The position numbers were made by a program, and so were the translations under genes. Positions 26,476-34,398 of a stretch of 64,000 nucleotides of DNA are shown here, one piece after another (the stretch's first letter is position 1; each line of letters starts with the position of its first letter). The notes beneath the pieces are model-generated. The model was not told the DNA's origin and ran no database searches. It was given only the letters and a program-made list of their open reading frames with translations. Origin of the DNA: Acidobacteriota bacterium. Its GTDB lineage: Bacteria > Acidobacteriota > Terriglobia > Bryobacterales > Bryobacteraceae. The stretch spans positions 1-64,000 of the forward strand of contig JAPKYZ010000020.1 in NCBI GenBank assembly GCA_026394055.1. The letters run 5' to 3'.

Positions 26476-28409
26476 CGCCCCACCTGCCCGTACCACATGG
26501 GTCCGCCACGGTGGGCGGGGAAGCCGTAGCCGTTGACGTAGATGATGTCGATGTCCACCGGTCGCAGCGCGATGCCTTCTTCCAAGATCTTCTTGCCTTC
26601 GTCGATCAACGCGCCGACGCAACGGTCGATGATTTCCTGGGCGCTGATCTCGCGGTGGCCGGTGCGGTGTTGTTCGATCAGTGCGCTCACCCTGGGGTCA
26701 ATGGAGGGGTTGCGCTTCTCGTCGTACTTGTACCAGCCGGCGCCGGTCTTTTGGCCGTAGCGGCCCATCTCGCAGAGGGCATCTTCAATGGGAGCGGAGC
26801 CGACTTCGCCGCGCTCCTGCCGGATGCGCCAGCCAACATCGAGGCCCGCCAGATCGCCCACCGCCAACGGACCCATCGCCATTCCCCAATCGTAGAGCGC
26901 CTTGTCGACGGCCATCGGGTCCGCGCCTTCGATCACCAGTTGCTCCGCCACGCGGCGGTACGGCCCGAACATCCGGTTGCCCACAAAGCCAAAGCAGTTG
27001 CCCACCAGCACACCCACCTTGCGCAGCGTCTTGGCCAGCGCCATGGATGTCGCAAGAACCTCCGGCGCGGTGTCCTTGCCGCGCACGATTTCGAGCAGCC
27101 GCATGACGTTGGCCGGGCTGAAGAAGTGGTGGCCCACCACCATCTGCGGGCGCTTGGTGGCGCTGGCGATTTCGTCGATGTCGAGCGTCGAGGTATTGGT
27201 CGCCAGAATGCAATCGGCCTTGGCGATCCCGTCCAGTTCGGCGAAGATGGTCTTCTTTAGCGCCATGTTCTCGAACACCGCTTCGACGATGATGTCAGCG
27301 GTGTCGAAGCCCTCCCAAGTGAGCTGCGGCGTCAGCAGCGCGAGCCGCGAATCCATCCAGGCTTGCGTAAAGCGGCCCTTGGCCACGGAGGCGGCGTAGT
27401 TCTTGGTGATGGTGGCGACGCCGCGGTCGAGCGATTCTTGCGTAGTCTCGCGCAGCCGCACCGGGATCCCGGCGTTGAGATAGTTCATCGCAATCCCACC
27501 GCCCATGGTGCCCGCGCCGATCACGGCCGCGCTCTTGATGGGCAGCACCGGCGTGTCCTTGGCGAGGAAGGGAATCTTGGCCACTTCGCGTTCGCCAAAG
27601 AAGACGTGGATCATCGACTTTGACTGTTCGTCGAACAGGCACTCTTCAAACAGCTTCCGTTCGTAAGCCACACCTTCAGCGAAGGTCAACCGTGTGGCGG
27701 CTTCGACGGCGTCGATCGCCTTTTGAGCGGCCATCAGTCCGCGAGCGCGTTTGGCGGCCGCGGCACGGGCGGCAGCGAAGACGGTGGGGTCGGCGGCGGC
27801 TACCGGCAAGTCGCTCACACGGCGCACGGGCTTGCCTTGCGCGAACTCCACCGCAAAGGTCAGCAGGTCGCCACTGGAGACCGCGTCGACGATGCCGTGC
27901 TGCAAGGCGTCAGCAGCGGAGATGGGGTCGCCCTGCCAGCACATCTCCATTGCTTTCTGGACGCCCGCCAGCCGCGGCAAACGTTGCGTACCGGCCGCGC
28001 CGGGGATGATGCCGAGTTTCACCTCGGGCTGGCCTACCTTGGCCGCCGGGTCGATGACGCGGTAGTGCCCGCCCATCGCCACTTCCAGGCCTCCACCCAG
28101 CGCCTGCCCATGGATGGCCATGATGACGGGCTTGGCGGACTGCTCAATCCGGTCGATCTTGTCGGCCAGGCCAATGTCCGACTTCTGGCCCGAAGTGATC
28201 TTCGCGAACTCCTTGATGTCGGCACCGGAGATGAAGGTGCGGCCACCACCGATAATGACAATAGCGGCGACGTCCGGGTCGGCGTTGAAGGTGGTGACGC
28301 CTTCGACGATCCCCTCCGGCACTCCCGGACTCAGAGCGTTGACGGGTGGATTGTTGATCGTAATGACACCAACATTGGCTAGCTTCGAGAGGAGGACGAG
28401 ATCGCTCAT
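26472..28409 (-). CDS. Bifunctional enoyl-CoA hydratase / 3-hydroxyacyl-CoA dehydrogenase, C-terminus shortened
   Basis: The 645-residue product has an enoyl-CoA hydratase/isomerase domain (1-190) with GGGRTFISGADIKEFAKI and IHGQALGGGLEVAMGGHYRV, then a 3-hydroxyacyl-CoA dehydrogenase NAD domain starting SAAVIGAGTMGGGIAMNYLN (about 295) and the catalytic region VVGHHFFSPANVMRLLEIVR and NTSTLDIDEIASATKRP. It acts in beta-oxidation of fatty acids. The second 3HCDH C-terminal domain ends at PAHRGGPMWYGQVGR, about 45-50 residues short of usual relatives, exactly where the DUF2442 gene abuts on the opposite strand. Starts at 28409 or 28430 are possible. No thiolase partner is in the window. Confidence 0.88.
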   Translation of the reverse strand: MSDLVLLSKLANVGVITINNPPVNALSPGVPEGIVEGVTTFNADPDVAAIVIIGGGRTFISGADIKEFAKITSGQKSDIGLADKIDRIEQSAKPVIMAIHGQALGGGLEVAMGGHYRVIDPAAKVGQPEVKLGIIPGAAGTQRLPRLAGVQKAMEMCWQGDPISAADALQHGIVDAVSSGDLLTFAVEFAQGKPVRRVSDLPVAAADPTVFAAARAAAAKRARGLMAAQKAIDAVEAATRLTFAEGVAYERKLFEECLFDEQSKSMIHVFFGEREVAKIPFLAKDTPVLPIKSAAVIGAGTMGGGIAMNYLNAGIPVRLRETTQESLDRGVATITKNYAASVAKGRFTQAWMDSRLALLTPQLTWEGFDTADIIVEAVFENMALKKTIFAELDGIAKADCILATNTSTLDIDEIASATKRPQMVVGHHFFSPANVMRLLEIVRGKDTAPEVLATSMALAKTLRKVGVLVGNCFGFVGNRMFGPYRRVAEQLVIEGADPMAVDKALYDWGMAMGPLAVGDLAGLDVGWRIRQERGEVGSAPIEDALCEMGRYGQKTGAGWYKYDEKRNPSIDPRVSALIEQHRTGHREISAQEIIDRCVGALIDEGKKILEEGIALRPVDIDIIYVNGYGFPAHRGGPMWYGQVGR

Positions 28410-29007
28410 GGTGTTGAGCCTATCACTCATGCTGACGGCCTTGGCACTGCCGGGGCAGGACTTGGCCGGGCAGGGGTTGGCCGGGCAGCGCTTGGTTGAG
28501 CAAGGCCCCGTGGTCTATGTGTGGCTGTCGCCCGAGTGCCCCGTTTCAAACCGCTATGCGCCGGAGCTTGAACGCATTGAGCGCGACTACCCCGCCGTCA
28601 AGCTGATCCGGACCAGCTCGCGTCCGCTTGCCCGTAAGTACGGGGTCACGATGACGCCGGAGGTGGCCGTGGTCGACGCCCAGGGCCGCCTCTTCTATCG
28701 AGGCCGCATCGACGACCAGTATGTCGACTACGGCAAAACCCGGCCCGCTCCCACACGGCGCGATCTGCGGATTGCGCTCGATGAACTTTCCGCCGGCAAG
28801 CGCGCCAGTCTCGCGCGAACGAAGGCCTTTGGCTGTGCGCTGACCACGCTTGAACTCCGCCCGCCGTCTAACAGGTTGCGGAAAAAGGCCGGAGACCGCT
28901 TGCTGACGCGCGCGGCTCAGTTACTGCGCACGCGTATTTGCAACAGCTTACAGAGCCACGACCGTGAGGGAGTGGTCCTGCAGAACCCTTTTTCCGCAGC
29001 CTGCTAA
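28408..29007 (+). CDS. Secreted redoxin-like protein with a repeat-derived tail
   Basis: This 199-residue protein has a probable signal sequence (MVLSLSLMLTALALPGQ), three pentapeptide repeats (GQxLA/V), then a thioredoxin-fold domain with VVYVWLSPECPVSNRYAPEL, LARKYGVTMTPEVAVVDAQG and FYRGRIDDQYVDY. A single Cys (ECPVS) stands where redoxins have a CxxC, so it resembles the peroxiredoxin/redoxin-like proteins of Solibacter and planctomycetes. A late motif (KAFGCAL) fits the same group. After residue about 154 the sequence is translated repeat DNA (copy B), so the last 45 residues, including the stop codon, are not part of the family. Start at 28408 faces fadB head to head with an overlap of two bases; ATG at 28429 is an alternative. 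Confidence 0.65.
   Translation: MVLSLSLMLTALALPGQDLAGQGLAGQRLVEQGPVVYVWLSPECPVSNRYAPELERIERDYPAVKLIRTSSRPLARKYGVTMTPEVAVVDAQGRLFYRGRIDDQYVDYGKTRPAPTRRDLRIALDELSAGKRASLARTKAFGCALTTLELRPPSNRLRKKAGDRLLTRAAQLLRTRICNSLQSHDREGVVLQNPFSAAC
28453..28497 (+). repeat. Three tandem 15-bp units in the redoxin gene
   Basis: Units of the form GGGCAGGxxTTGGCC occur at 28453, 28468 and 28483 and encode GQDLA, GQGLA and GQRLV. They lie between the signal sequence and the redoxin domain and probably form a variable linker. Confidence 0.8.
28869..29007 (-). mobile_element. REP/MITE-like repeat with inverted ends, copy B
   Basis: The element has imperfect inverted arms, TAACAGGTTGCGGAAAAAGG at 28869-28888 and the complement of CCTTTTTCCGCAGCCTGCTAA at the other end. 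Inside are the shared cores: the CCGCGCGCGTCAGCAAGCGG half and the CCACTCCCTCACGGTCGTGG half, in the opposite orientation to copies A and C. Size is 139 bp and no gene is carried, so a transposase must act in trans. Both flanking convergent genes end inside it. Confidence 0.8.
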
Positions 29008-29955
29008 GGACTTCAGCGTAGGTTCAATCGCACTGATATCCGCGTGGTGCCCATTGTCCGGACGGCCAGCGGGCAGATAGGCGTAGATGTCGCCGCCCAG
29101 GTCGGCGGGCAGCTTACTGCCTTCTTCGCGAATGATCAGCGTATTGGCCTTGCCTTTCAGTCCGGTGAAGTAGCCCGCCTCAAAGATCACGTTGTCTCGG
29201 GGCGCCGCCACGATGCCATCCTTTGCTGGAGCGCCACTGGCGGCATCGGCGGAGGCTTCGGTGGCCAATTGGTCATCTTTGGTAAATAGGAAAATTCCAG
29301 CCTGACAGCAGGCCGCCGCCCGGGAAATCTGATCCAGGATGGAGCGTCCCGGGTCAAAGTCAGTCTTCCAATTCAACACCGACACGCCCTCGCTCTCGAG
29401 AAACCGGATCACTGAATCGGCAGTCTTTTGGGCGTTGCTGCAATAACCCACAAAGACGTCACGGCGTTTGGCCAGCTTCTCTTTCCAATAATTAAACGGG
29501 ACCGTGAACTGTTTGTCGAAAAGCCAGCTGGGCGTGGCATTCGCGGGCATCTCTCCGACATAGTGGCCAAAGCTGGCATGCAGGACCACTCGCCGCGCTA
29601 CGTCAGCTTGTGCCAGCACCAGGGTCGGCAATCCCAAAGCGTAGGCCACGGCGCCTTCGTAGTGATTGAATTCGGTGGGCAGCAGCACCGGCTTTCCGTC
29701 CTTGTCGCTAAAGTCCCACCGCGCCATCCCAATGATTACCGCGCCACAGCAGCGGCGCGCGATCTGGTCGGCCCGTTGCGGTGTCCAAACTTCGGATGCG
29801 GCCAGGCTTTTGGCTCCGCGTGGGTCGGTAAACACTTCGGCGACGTAGCCCAGCTTCTCGATCTCATCCACCAAGGCCCACTTCAGGTCATTCATCTCCT
29901 TAGTCAGCCATTGATCGGCGGGAAGGCTGACATAGATGCGGCGGGTAATTGGCAC
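28948..29955 (-). CDS. Dual TIR-like / nucleotide-binding-fold protein, PF10137-like
   Basis: The 335-residue protein has two Rossmann-like parts. Residues 1-150 contain WTPQRADQIARRCCGAVIIG and TEFNHYEGAVAYALGLPTLV, patterns of nucleoside-deoxyribosyltransferase or TIR-like folds. Residues 165-318 match the PF10137 TIR-like family known from CBASS effectors: RDVFVGYCSNAQKTADSVIR, PRDNVIFEAGYFTGLKGKAN and LIIREEGSKLPADLGGDIYA. Such domains are NADases or nucleotide-sensing effectors in antiphage systems, but no cyclase gene is beside it. Residues beyond about 318 come from repeat copy B. The start is GTG at 29955 behind AAAGGAG, which lies inside a dyad. GC is reduced (28/60 at 29461-29520). 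Confidence 0.7.
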   Translation of the reverse strand: MPITRRIYVSLPADQWLTKEMNDLKWALVDEIEKLGYVAEVFTDPRGAKSLAASEVWTPQRADQIARRCCGAVIIGMARWDFSDKDGKPVLLPTEFNHYEGAVAYALGLPTLVLAQADVARRVVLHASFGHYVGEMPANATPSWLFDKQFTVPFNYWKEKLAKRRDVFVGYCSNAQKTADSVIRFLESEGVSVLNWKTDFDPGRSILDQISRAAACCQAGIFLFTKDDQLATEASADAASGAPAKDGIVAAPRDNVIFEAGYFTGLKGKANTLIIREEGSKLPADLGGDIYAYLPAGRPDNGHHADISAIEPTLKSLAGCGKRVLQDHSLTVVAL

Positions 29956-29960
29956 GGTGT

Positions 29961-29983
29961 TAGTGCTCCTTTAAGAAGCACTA
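29961..29983 (-). promoter_or_regulatory. Seven-base dyad over the ribosome site of the TIR-like gene
   Basis: TAGTGCT and AGCACTA are separated by nine bases. The loop and inner arm carry the Shine-Dalgarno AAAGGAG of the gene starting at 29955. It could be a repressor operator or an RNA hairpin masking the ribosome site; a TATA-like TATAGTG lies just upstream on the transcribed strand. Confidence 0.5.
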
Positions 29984-30022
29984 TACACGCAAACCATCCA
30001 CGCCGGAAGTGACCATCAGGAA

Positions 30023-32161
30023 CTAATAGAGGAGCGCCCGCTGCCGCTTGGCCATAAAGTCAGCCATGTCCCAGCTGCCGACCACCCGTCGCGGGTCGTC
30101 ACCTTTCTTGATCGCCTCCATCGTTGCCCGGTTGCCGATCAGGCGGGCGCAGGCTTCGATGTCGATCTTGCCGGGGTAGAGCTTCTGGAGCGCTGCCGCC
30201 AGTTCCACGCCAAGCAGCGTGGAGTTGACCGCCTCCCGCTCCGTAATCACCAACCGCACGCCGGACTTTATGGGGTAGGCGCGAATGCCCGGAATGAAGC
30301 GCTGATTGAGATAGCCCGCGAGTTCCGGACCGTTGATCCATTCGGCGGAGACTTGCTCAAACGGCGCATCCGTGCCGCGACCTACGGAATAGCCTTTCGA
30401 AAACTCGAGCATCGCCACGCCGGGGTAGAGCAGCGCGCCGTTCAGGCTTTTCATGTTGGGCGAAGGGTTCACCCAAGTAAGGCCGGTCTGGTCCAGCCAG
30501 TAGTCGCGCTGCCAGTTCTGCATGGGCACGACAGTCAGGTCGGCCTTCACCTCTTCGTTGATCATCCGCGCCAGTTCGGCCAGTGTCATGCCATGACGGA
30601 TGGGCATGGGGCGGATGGCGATGAAGGACTGCCGGTCCGCGTCCAGCATCGGCCCCTCGACGCGCGTGCCGGTGATGGGGTTCGGCCGGTCCAGCACGAC
30701 AAACGGCAGCTTGCGCCGCGAAGCCTCTTCCATAGCGTTCACCATGGTCGAAAGAAAGGTGTAGAAGCGCGCGCCGATGTCCTGGATATCGAAGACCAGG
30801 ACGTCGACATTCTTTAAGCTCTCATCGCTGGGGCGGCGCTGTTTGCCGGAATAGAGGCTCCAGACCGTGAGGCCGGACTTTTCGTCTTTGCTGTTGCCGA
30901 CGTTCTCGTGATCTTCCTTGCCCGCGATGCCGTGCTCCGGCGAGAACAGGGCGGTGAGTTGGACGCCCGCCGCGATCATCGCGTCGATGTTGCGCTGGCC
31001 ATCGCGCGCGAGACCCGTGTGATTGGTGATCAGGCCCACGCGCTTACCCGCCAGGCGCGCGAACTTTTCGCCGATCAAGACATCGAGGCCCGTCAGCGTG
31101 TTGCCGCCGGTCACGGCCTTGGCCGCCTCCGTCGCCACCGCGCGGCGCAACGCGGCGATGGGCGGCGTCCGCTGCGGGTGCACGGCGTTGGTCAGCAGGA
31201 TCACATAGGTGCGGGAGACGGGGTCCATCCATAGAGACGTCCCGGTGAAGCCCGTGTGGCCAAATCCGCCAATGGGGAACAACTCGCCACGCGGGGCGGA
31301 ATACGAGGTATCGATATCCCAACCAAAGCCCCGCACCGGTTTGCCCGCGGGTGATTGGGGCCTGGTGAAGTCGGTCTTGCGGGTCAGCATCCAGCGGGCG
31401 AACAGCGCCAGGTCATCGGCCGTCGTGAACAGACCGGCATGGCCGGCGACGCCGCCCATGAAGCGGGCGGTGGGGTCATGCACGACGCCGCGGATGGAGG
31501 TGGCCTCGCCCTTCAGGCGCTCCGTGGGGGCGATGCGCCCTTTCAGGCTGGCGGGCGGCACGAACTGCGTATCCTTCATGCCCAGCGGCTGGAAGACCAT
31601 GCGGCGGGCGTAGTCATTCAACGGCTCGCCCGAGACGCGGCGCACGATCTCACCCAGCAGTAGAAAGTTGATGTCGCTATAGACAAACTTCTCGCCGGGC
31701 GGGGTCAGGGGCTTGTCCACCAGCGCGCGCCGGATGCCTTCGCGCTCGCCGGACCATTCGGGTTCCAGGTCGACATCGGGCCGCAAGCCGGAATAGTGGG
31801 TCAACAAGTGGCGCACCGTGATCGTTGTGTAGGGATACTCCGGCAGATAGGAGGTGACCGTGCGGTCCGGGTCGATCCCCAGCAGCATCACCGAACTGGT
31901 CGTGGCCACCACCTTGGTCAACGAAGCGGCGTCGAAGATGGTGTCGAGCGTCATCTTTTCGCCCGGCACTTCATAGCTTCGCAGTCCATAGGCGTGGCGA
32001 TGCAGCACCTGATCCGGCTGGCCGGGCACAGAACGGCCGACAATGGCCACGGCTCCGGGAATCTGCTTCTTCGCGATCGCTTCTTCAATAGCGCGCGAGA
32101 CCGCCGGGATCTCCTGTGCGCCCGCGGCCAGCGCCGCACCCAACCAGATCAAAAATCTCAT
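30023..32161 (-). CDS. Fused serine beta-lactamase-like (AmiE-type) and NamZ (DUF1343) protein
   Basis: The 712-residue product begins with a signal peptide (MRFLIWLGAALAAGAQ). Residues about 20-345 form a class C beta-lactamase/S12 domain with Ser in AASLTKV, Tyr in YSDINFLLLGEIV and the third box GFGHTGFTGTSLW. Residues about 355-705 are DUF1343/NamZ: GKRVGLITNHTGLARDGQRN, TALFSPEHGIAGKEDHENVG, VDVLVFDIQDIGARFYTFLS and FVVLDRPNPITG. In Bacillus, the beta-lactamase-like amidase AmiE and exo-N-acetylmuramidase NamZ are separate proteins of the MurNAc-recycling cluster, so one export-ready fusion for peptidoglycan scavenging is sensible. Its start overlaps the next gene's stop (ATGA). Confidence 0.85.
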   Translation of the reverse strand: MRFLIWLGAALAAGAQEIPAVSRAIEEAIAKKQIPGAVAIVGRSVPGQPDQVLHRHAYGLRSYEVPGEKMTLDTIFDAASLTKVVATTSSVMLLGIDPDRTVTSYLPEYPYTTITVRHLLTHYSGLRPDVDLEPEWSGEREGIRRALVDKPLTPPGEKFVYSDINFLLLGEIVRRVSGEPLNDYARRMVFQPLGMKDTQFVPPASLKGRIAPTERLKGEATSIRGVVHDPTARFMGGVAGHAGLFTTADDLALFARWMLTRKTDFTRPQSPAGKPVRGFGWDIDTSYSAPRGELFPIGGFGHTGFTGTSLWMDPVSRTYVILLTNAVHPQRTPPIAALRRAVATEAAKAVTGGNTLTGLDVLIGEKFARLAGKRVGLITNHTGLARDGQRNIDAMIAAGVQLTALFSPEHGIAGKEDHENVGNSKDEKSGLTVWSLYSGKQRRPSDESLKNVDVLVFDIQDIGARFYTFLSTMVNAMEEASRRKLPFVVLDRPNPITGTRVEGPMLDADRQSFIAIRPMPIRHGMTLAELARMINEEVKADLTVVPMQNWQRDYWLDQTGLTWVNPSPNMKSLNGALLYPGVAMLEFSKGYSVGRGTDAPFEQVSAEWINGPELAGYLNQRFIPGIRAYPIKSGVRLVITEREAVNSTLLGVELAAALQKLYPGKIDIEACARLIGNRATMEAIKKGDDPRRVVGSWDMADFMAKRQRALLY

Positions 32162-32445
32162 GCCGCTCCCAATTTTCCAGCGAACTCGTCCAACTTCTTC
32201 GCCAACGCTACATCCTTCGCCGTCACGCCGCCCGCGTCGTGCGTCCACAGATCCACGACCACGCGGTTCCAGACGTTGAACCATTCCGGGTGGTGATTCA
32301 TGGCCTCGATGGCGATGGCGGAGGTGGCCATAAAGCCAAAGGCATGGACGAAGTCCGCGAATTTGTACTCGCGATGCAGCTTGCCCGCGTTGTCCGTCCA
32401 GCCCGGCAGTTGCGCCAGGGCGTCAGCCATCGAGATCTTGCTCAT
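32158..32445 (-). CDS. Pterin-4a-carbinolamine dehydratase
   Basis: The 95-residue product has the family core FVHAFGFMATSAIAIEAMNH followed by HPEWFNVWNRVVVDLWTHDA, with the His-His-Pro-x-W pattern of PCD/DCoH enzymes. It dehydrates 4a-hydroxytetrahydrobiopterin after aromatic amino acid hydroxylation or in a molybdopterin-related role. No hydroxylase is nearby. It starts 7 bases from the SDR gene on the same strand and ends four bases into the next start, so the three minus-strand genes (SDR, this gene and the AmiE-NamZ fusion) are probably cotranscribed. Confidence 0.88.
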   Translation of the reverse strand: MSKISMADALAQLPGWTDNAGKLHREYKFADFVHAFGFMATSAIAIEAMNHHPEWFNVWNRVVVDLWTHDAGGVTAKDVALAKKLDEFAGKLGAA

Positions 32446-32451
32446 GGAACC

Positions 32452-33003
32452 TCAGACCTTTCGCAGCAACCCGCTCACCGTCGAATCCGCCTGCACCAAC
32501 TCGAGCAGCGCCGCACCCACGACCGCCCGCTTCTCATCGGTGTCGATGGTGCCCGGCAGCACGGCGTTGACAAACACCCGGTCACCCGCCACTTCTTTCG
32601 CCAGTACTTCGATAAAGGCGTGGAGCGCGGCTTTGGTGGCCACGTAGGCGGCCATCCCCGGGACCCGGGCTTCGGCCCCCGCCGCACCGATGGCTACGAT
32701 GTGTCCGCCGCCTCGCCCGGCTAGACGCAGTGCCCCTTCGCGCAGGATTGGAACCGCCGCCAGAATGTTCATCTGGATCAGTTTGTGCCACGCTTCGTCG
32801 CTGGAGCCCATCTCAAAACCGCCCGCCAAATGGACCACAACATTGAACGCGCCGGCTTCATCCAACACCCGCTGCGCCTCGGCCGGATTGCTTAAATCCA
32901 CGCCCCGGACGGGCACCACTTGGTAGCCCGCTTGTTCAAACTGCCCGGTGACCACCCGGCCCAACGCGCCGCCGGCGCCCGTAATCACTGCTATCCGCTT
33001 CAT
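32452..33003 (-). CDS. Short-chain dehydrogenase/reductase, short variant
   Basis: The 183-residue protein starts MKRIAVITGAGGALGRVVTG, a classical NAD(P) loop (TGxxxxxG), then VVVHLAGG (the NNAG position), and GMAAYVATKAALHAFIEVLA with the catalytic Tyr-x-x-x-Lys and a fitting upstream Ser/Ala region. It lacks about 40-60 residues of typical SDRs at the C-terminus: after TIDTDEKRAVVGAALLELVQ it ends soon. The substrate is unknown. It heads a minus-strand operon and diverges from the Memo-family gene. Confidence 0.82.
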   Translation of the reverse strand: MKRIAVITGAGGALGRVVTGQFEQAGYQVVPVRGVDLSNPAEAQRVLDEAGAFNVVVHLAGGFEMGSSDEAWHKLIQMNILAAVPILREGALRLAGRGGGHIVAIGAAGAEARVPGMAAYVATKAALHAFIEVLAKEVAGDRVFVNAVLPGTIDTDEKRAVVGAALLELVQADSTVSGLLRKV

Positions 33004-33059
33004 TATTCGAGTGTAAAGTGATTTCCGGCCAAACGCGCGTTTGTGTGTACAGTAGAGTC

Positions 33060-34268
33060 ATGCCACTGGCCCGCCTGCGTCTCGATCTGGAGTTCATGCC
33101 CTCACCAGATGAGAACCAGCCCGGCCTGCTGGTGCGGGACCCGATGCGGTATTCGGACGCGGTCCTGCTGATCCCGCCGCCGCTGATTCCGTGTCTGGCG
33201 ATGTTCGACGGCGAAACCTCGGAGCTGGACTTGCAGCACGCGCTGTTTGAGGCGCTGGGCGATCTCCGGGTGGGCGAGGTGAAGGACAACCTGATCTCTG
33301 CGCTGGACCAGTCGGGCTTTCTCGAGAACGAGACGTTTGCCGAAATTCGCGACGGCCGCTACCGAGAGTTTGCGGAGGAAACCAAGCGCTGGCCCGCCCA
33401 CATTGGCCCGGGTGGCTATCCGGAAGATCCAGTGGAGCTGCGGACCACCTTCGATGAATATTTCCGGGGCTCGCGGCCTGCGGCGGATGAATTCACGCAA
33501 GCGATCGCCGCGCCCCATGTCAGCCCCTTTGGCGGCTGGGAGTCCTACGCCGACGCCTATGCCGCCATTCCGGCCTCGGCGGCGGACAAGACCTTTGTCA
33601 TTCTGGGCACCTCCCACCATGGTCCGATGGACCAGTTCGGCTTGACCCGCAAGCCGTTCGTCACGCCCTATGGCGAAACGCTGCCCGCGCTCGATTTGAT
33701 CAACGAACTGGAGCAGCGCGGCGGCCCGGCAGTGGCGATGGAAGATTACTGCCACTCCATGGAGCATTCGATCGAGTTCCAGGTGGTCTTCCTGCAACAC
33801 CTCTTTGGCCCGCAGGTGAAGGTGCTGCCGATCCTTGTGGGTTCGTATGCGCGCAGCATCTACCAGGGCGGGATGCCGGAAGATAACGAGGACGTCAAGC
33901 GCTTCCTCGATACCTTGGGCAACCTGGCCGCGCGCGAAGGCAACAGCCTTTTCTGGACCCTGGGCATCGACATGGCCCACATGGGCCGCCGGTATGGCGA
34001 TCCGATTCAGGCCGAGGCGCAAGCAGGCGAGATGCTGCGGGTCGAAGCGCGGGACCGGGACCGGATTGAGCGCGTCGCGCAAAAGGATGCGGTGGGGTTC
34101 TGGGAACGGGTCCAGGAAAATCGTGACGACCTGAAGTGGTGTGGCTCGGCTCCGCTGTACACGTTTCTCCGCGCGCGTCCGGACTTGAGTGGCGAGCTGC
34201 TGCGCTATCAGCAATGGAATATCGACCCGCAGAGTGTCGTGTCGTTTGCGGCGATGCGCTTTCAGTAA
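33060..34268 (+). CDS. amrB: AmmeMemoRadiSam system protein B (Memo family)
   Basis: The 402-residue product carries Memo-family marks in its C-terminal 260 residues: APHVSPFGGWESYADAYA, FVILGTSHHGPMD and DYCHSMEHSIEFQVVFLQHL, then LFWTLGIDMAHMGRRYGDP. The His and Cys residues in these motifs are the metal-binding or redox residues of Memo. In bacteria this gene belongs to the AmmeMemoRadiSam triad of unknown substrate; AMMECR1 and the radical SAM partner are not in the window. The N-terminal 130 residues are extra. The start is ATG at 33060; a GTG at 33018 would add 14 residues. Confidence 0.82.
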   Translation: MPLARLRLDLEFMPSPDENQPGLLVRDPMRYSDAVLLIPPPLIPCLAMFDGETSELDLQHALFEALGDLRVGEVKDNLISALDQSGFLENETFAEIRDGRYREFAEETKRWPAHIGPGGYPEDPVELRTTFDEYFRGSRPAADEFTQAIAAPHVSPFGGWESYADAYAAIPASAADKTFVILGTSHHGPMDQFGLTRKPFVTPYGETLPALDLINELEQRGGPAVAMEDYCHSMEHSIEFQVVFLQHLFGPQVKVLPILVGSYARSIYQGGMPEDNEDVKRFLDTLGNLAAREGNSLFWTLGIDMAHMGRRYGDPIQAEAQAGEMLRVEARDRDRIERVAQKDAVGFWERVQENRDDLKWCGSAPLYTFLRARPDLSGELLRYQQWNIDPQSVVSFAAMRFQ

Positions 34269-34304
34269 ACTCCGCCCGAAGGTTCGGCGAACCGCGCAGG
34301 CACG

Positions 34305-34398
34305 AAAACAAAAAAAGGCCCGCAAGAAACTGCACCCCAGGACGCCAACAGTCCCGCCCGACTGTCGGCAGATATATGGGGGAGTGCTCTTGCGGGCC
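34305..34398 (-). terminator. Rho-independent-like terminator of the structured RNA
   Basis: The ten-base stem GGCCCGCAAG (34317-34326) and its complement (34389-34398) closes a long hairpin, and on the minus strand it is followed by TTTTTTTGTTTT. The long loop is itself folded, so it may be a domain of the RNA as well as its end. Confidence 0.5.
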
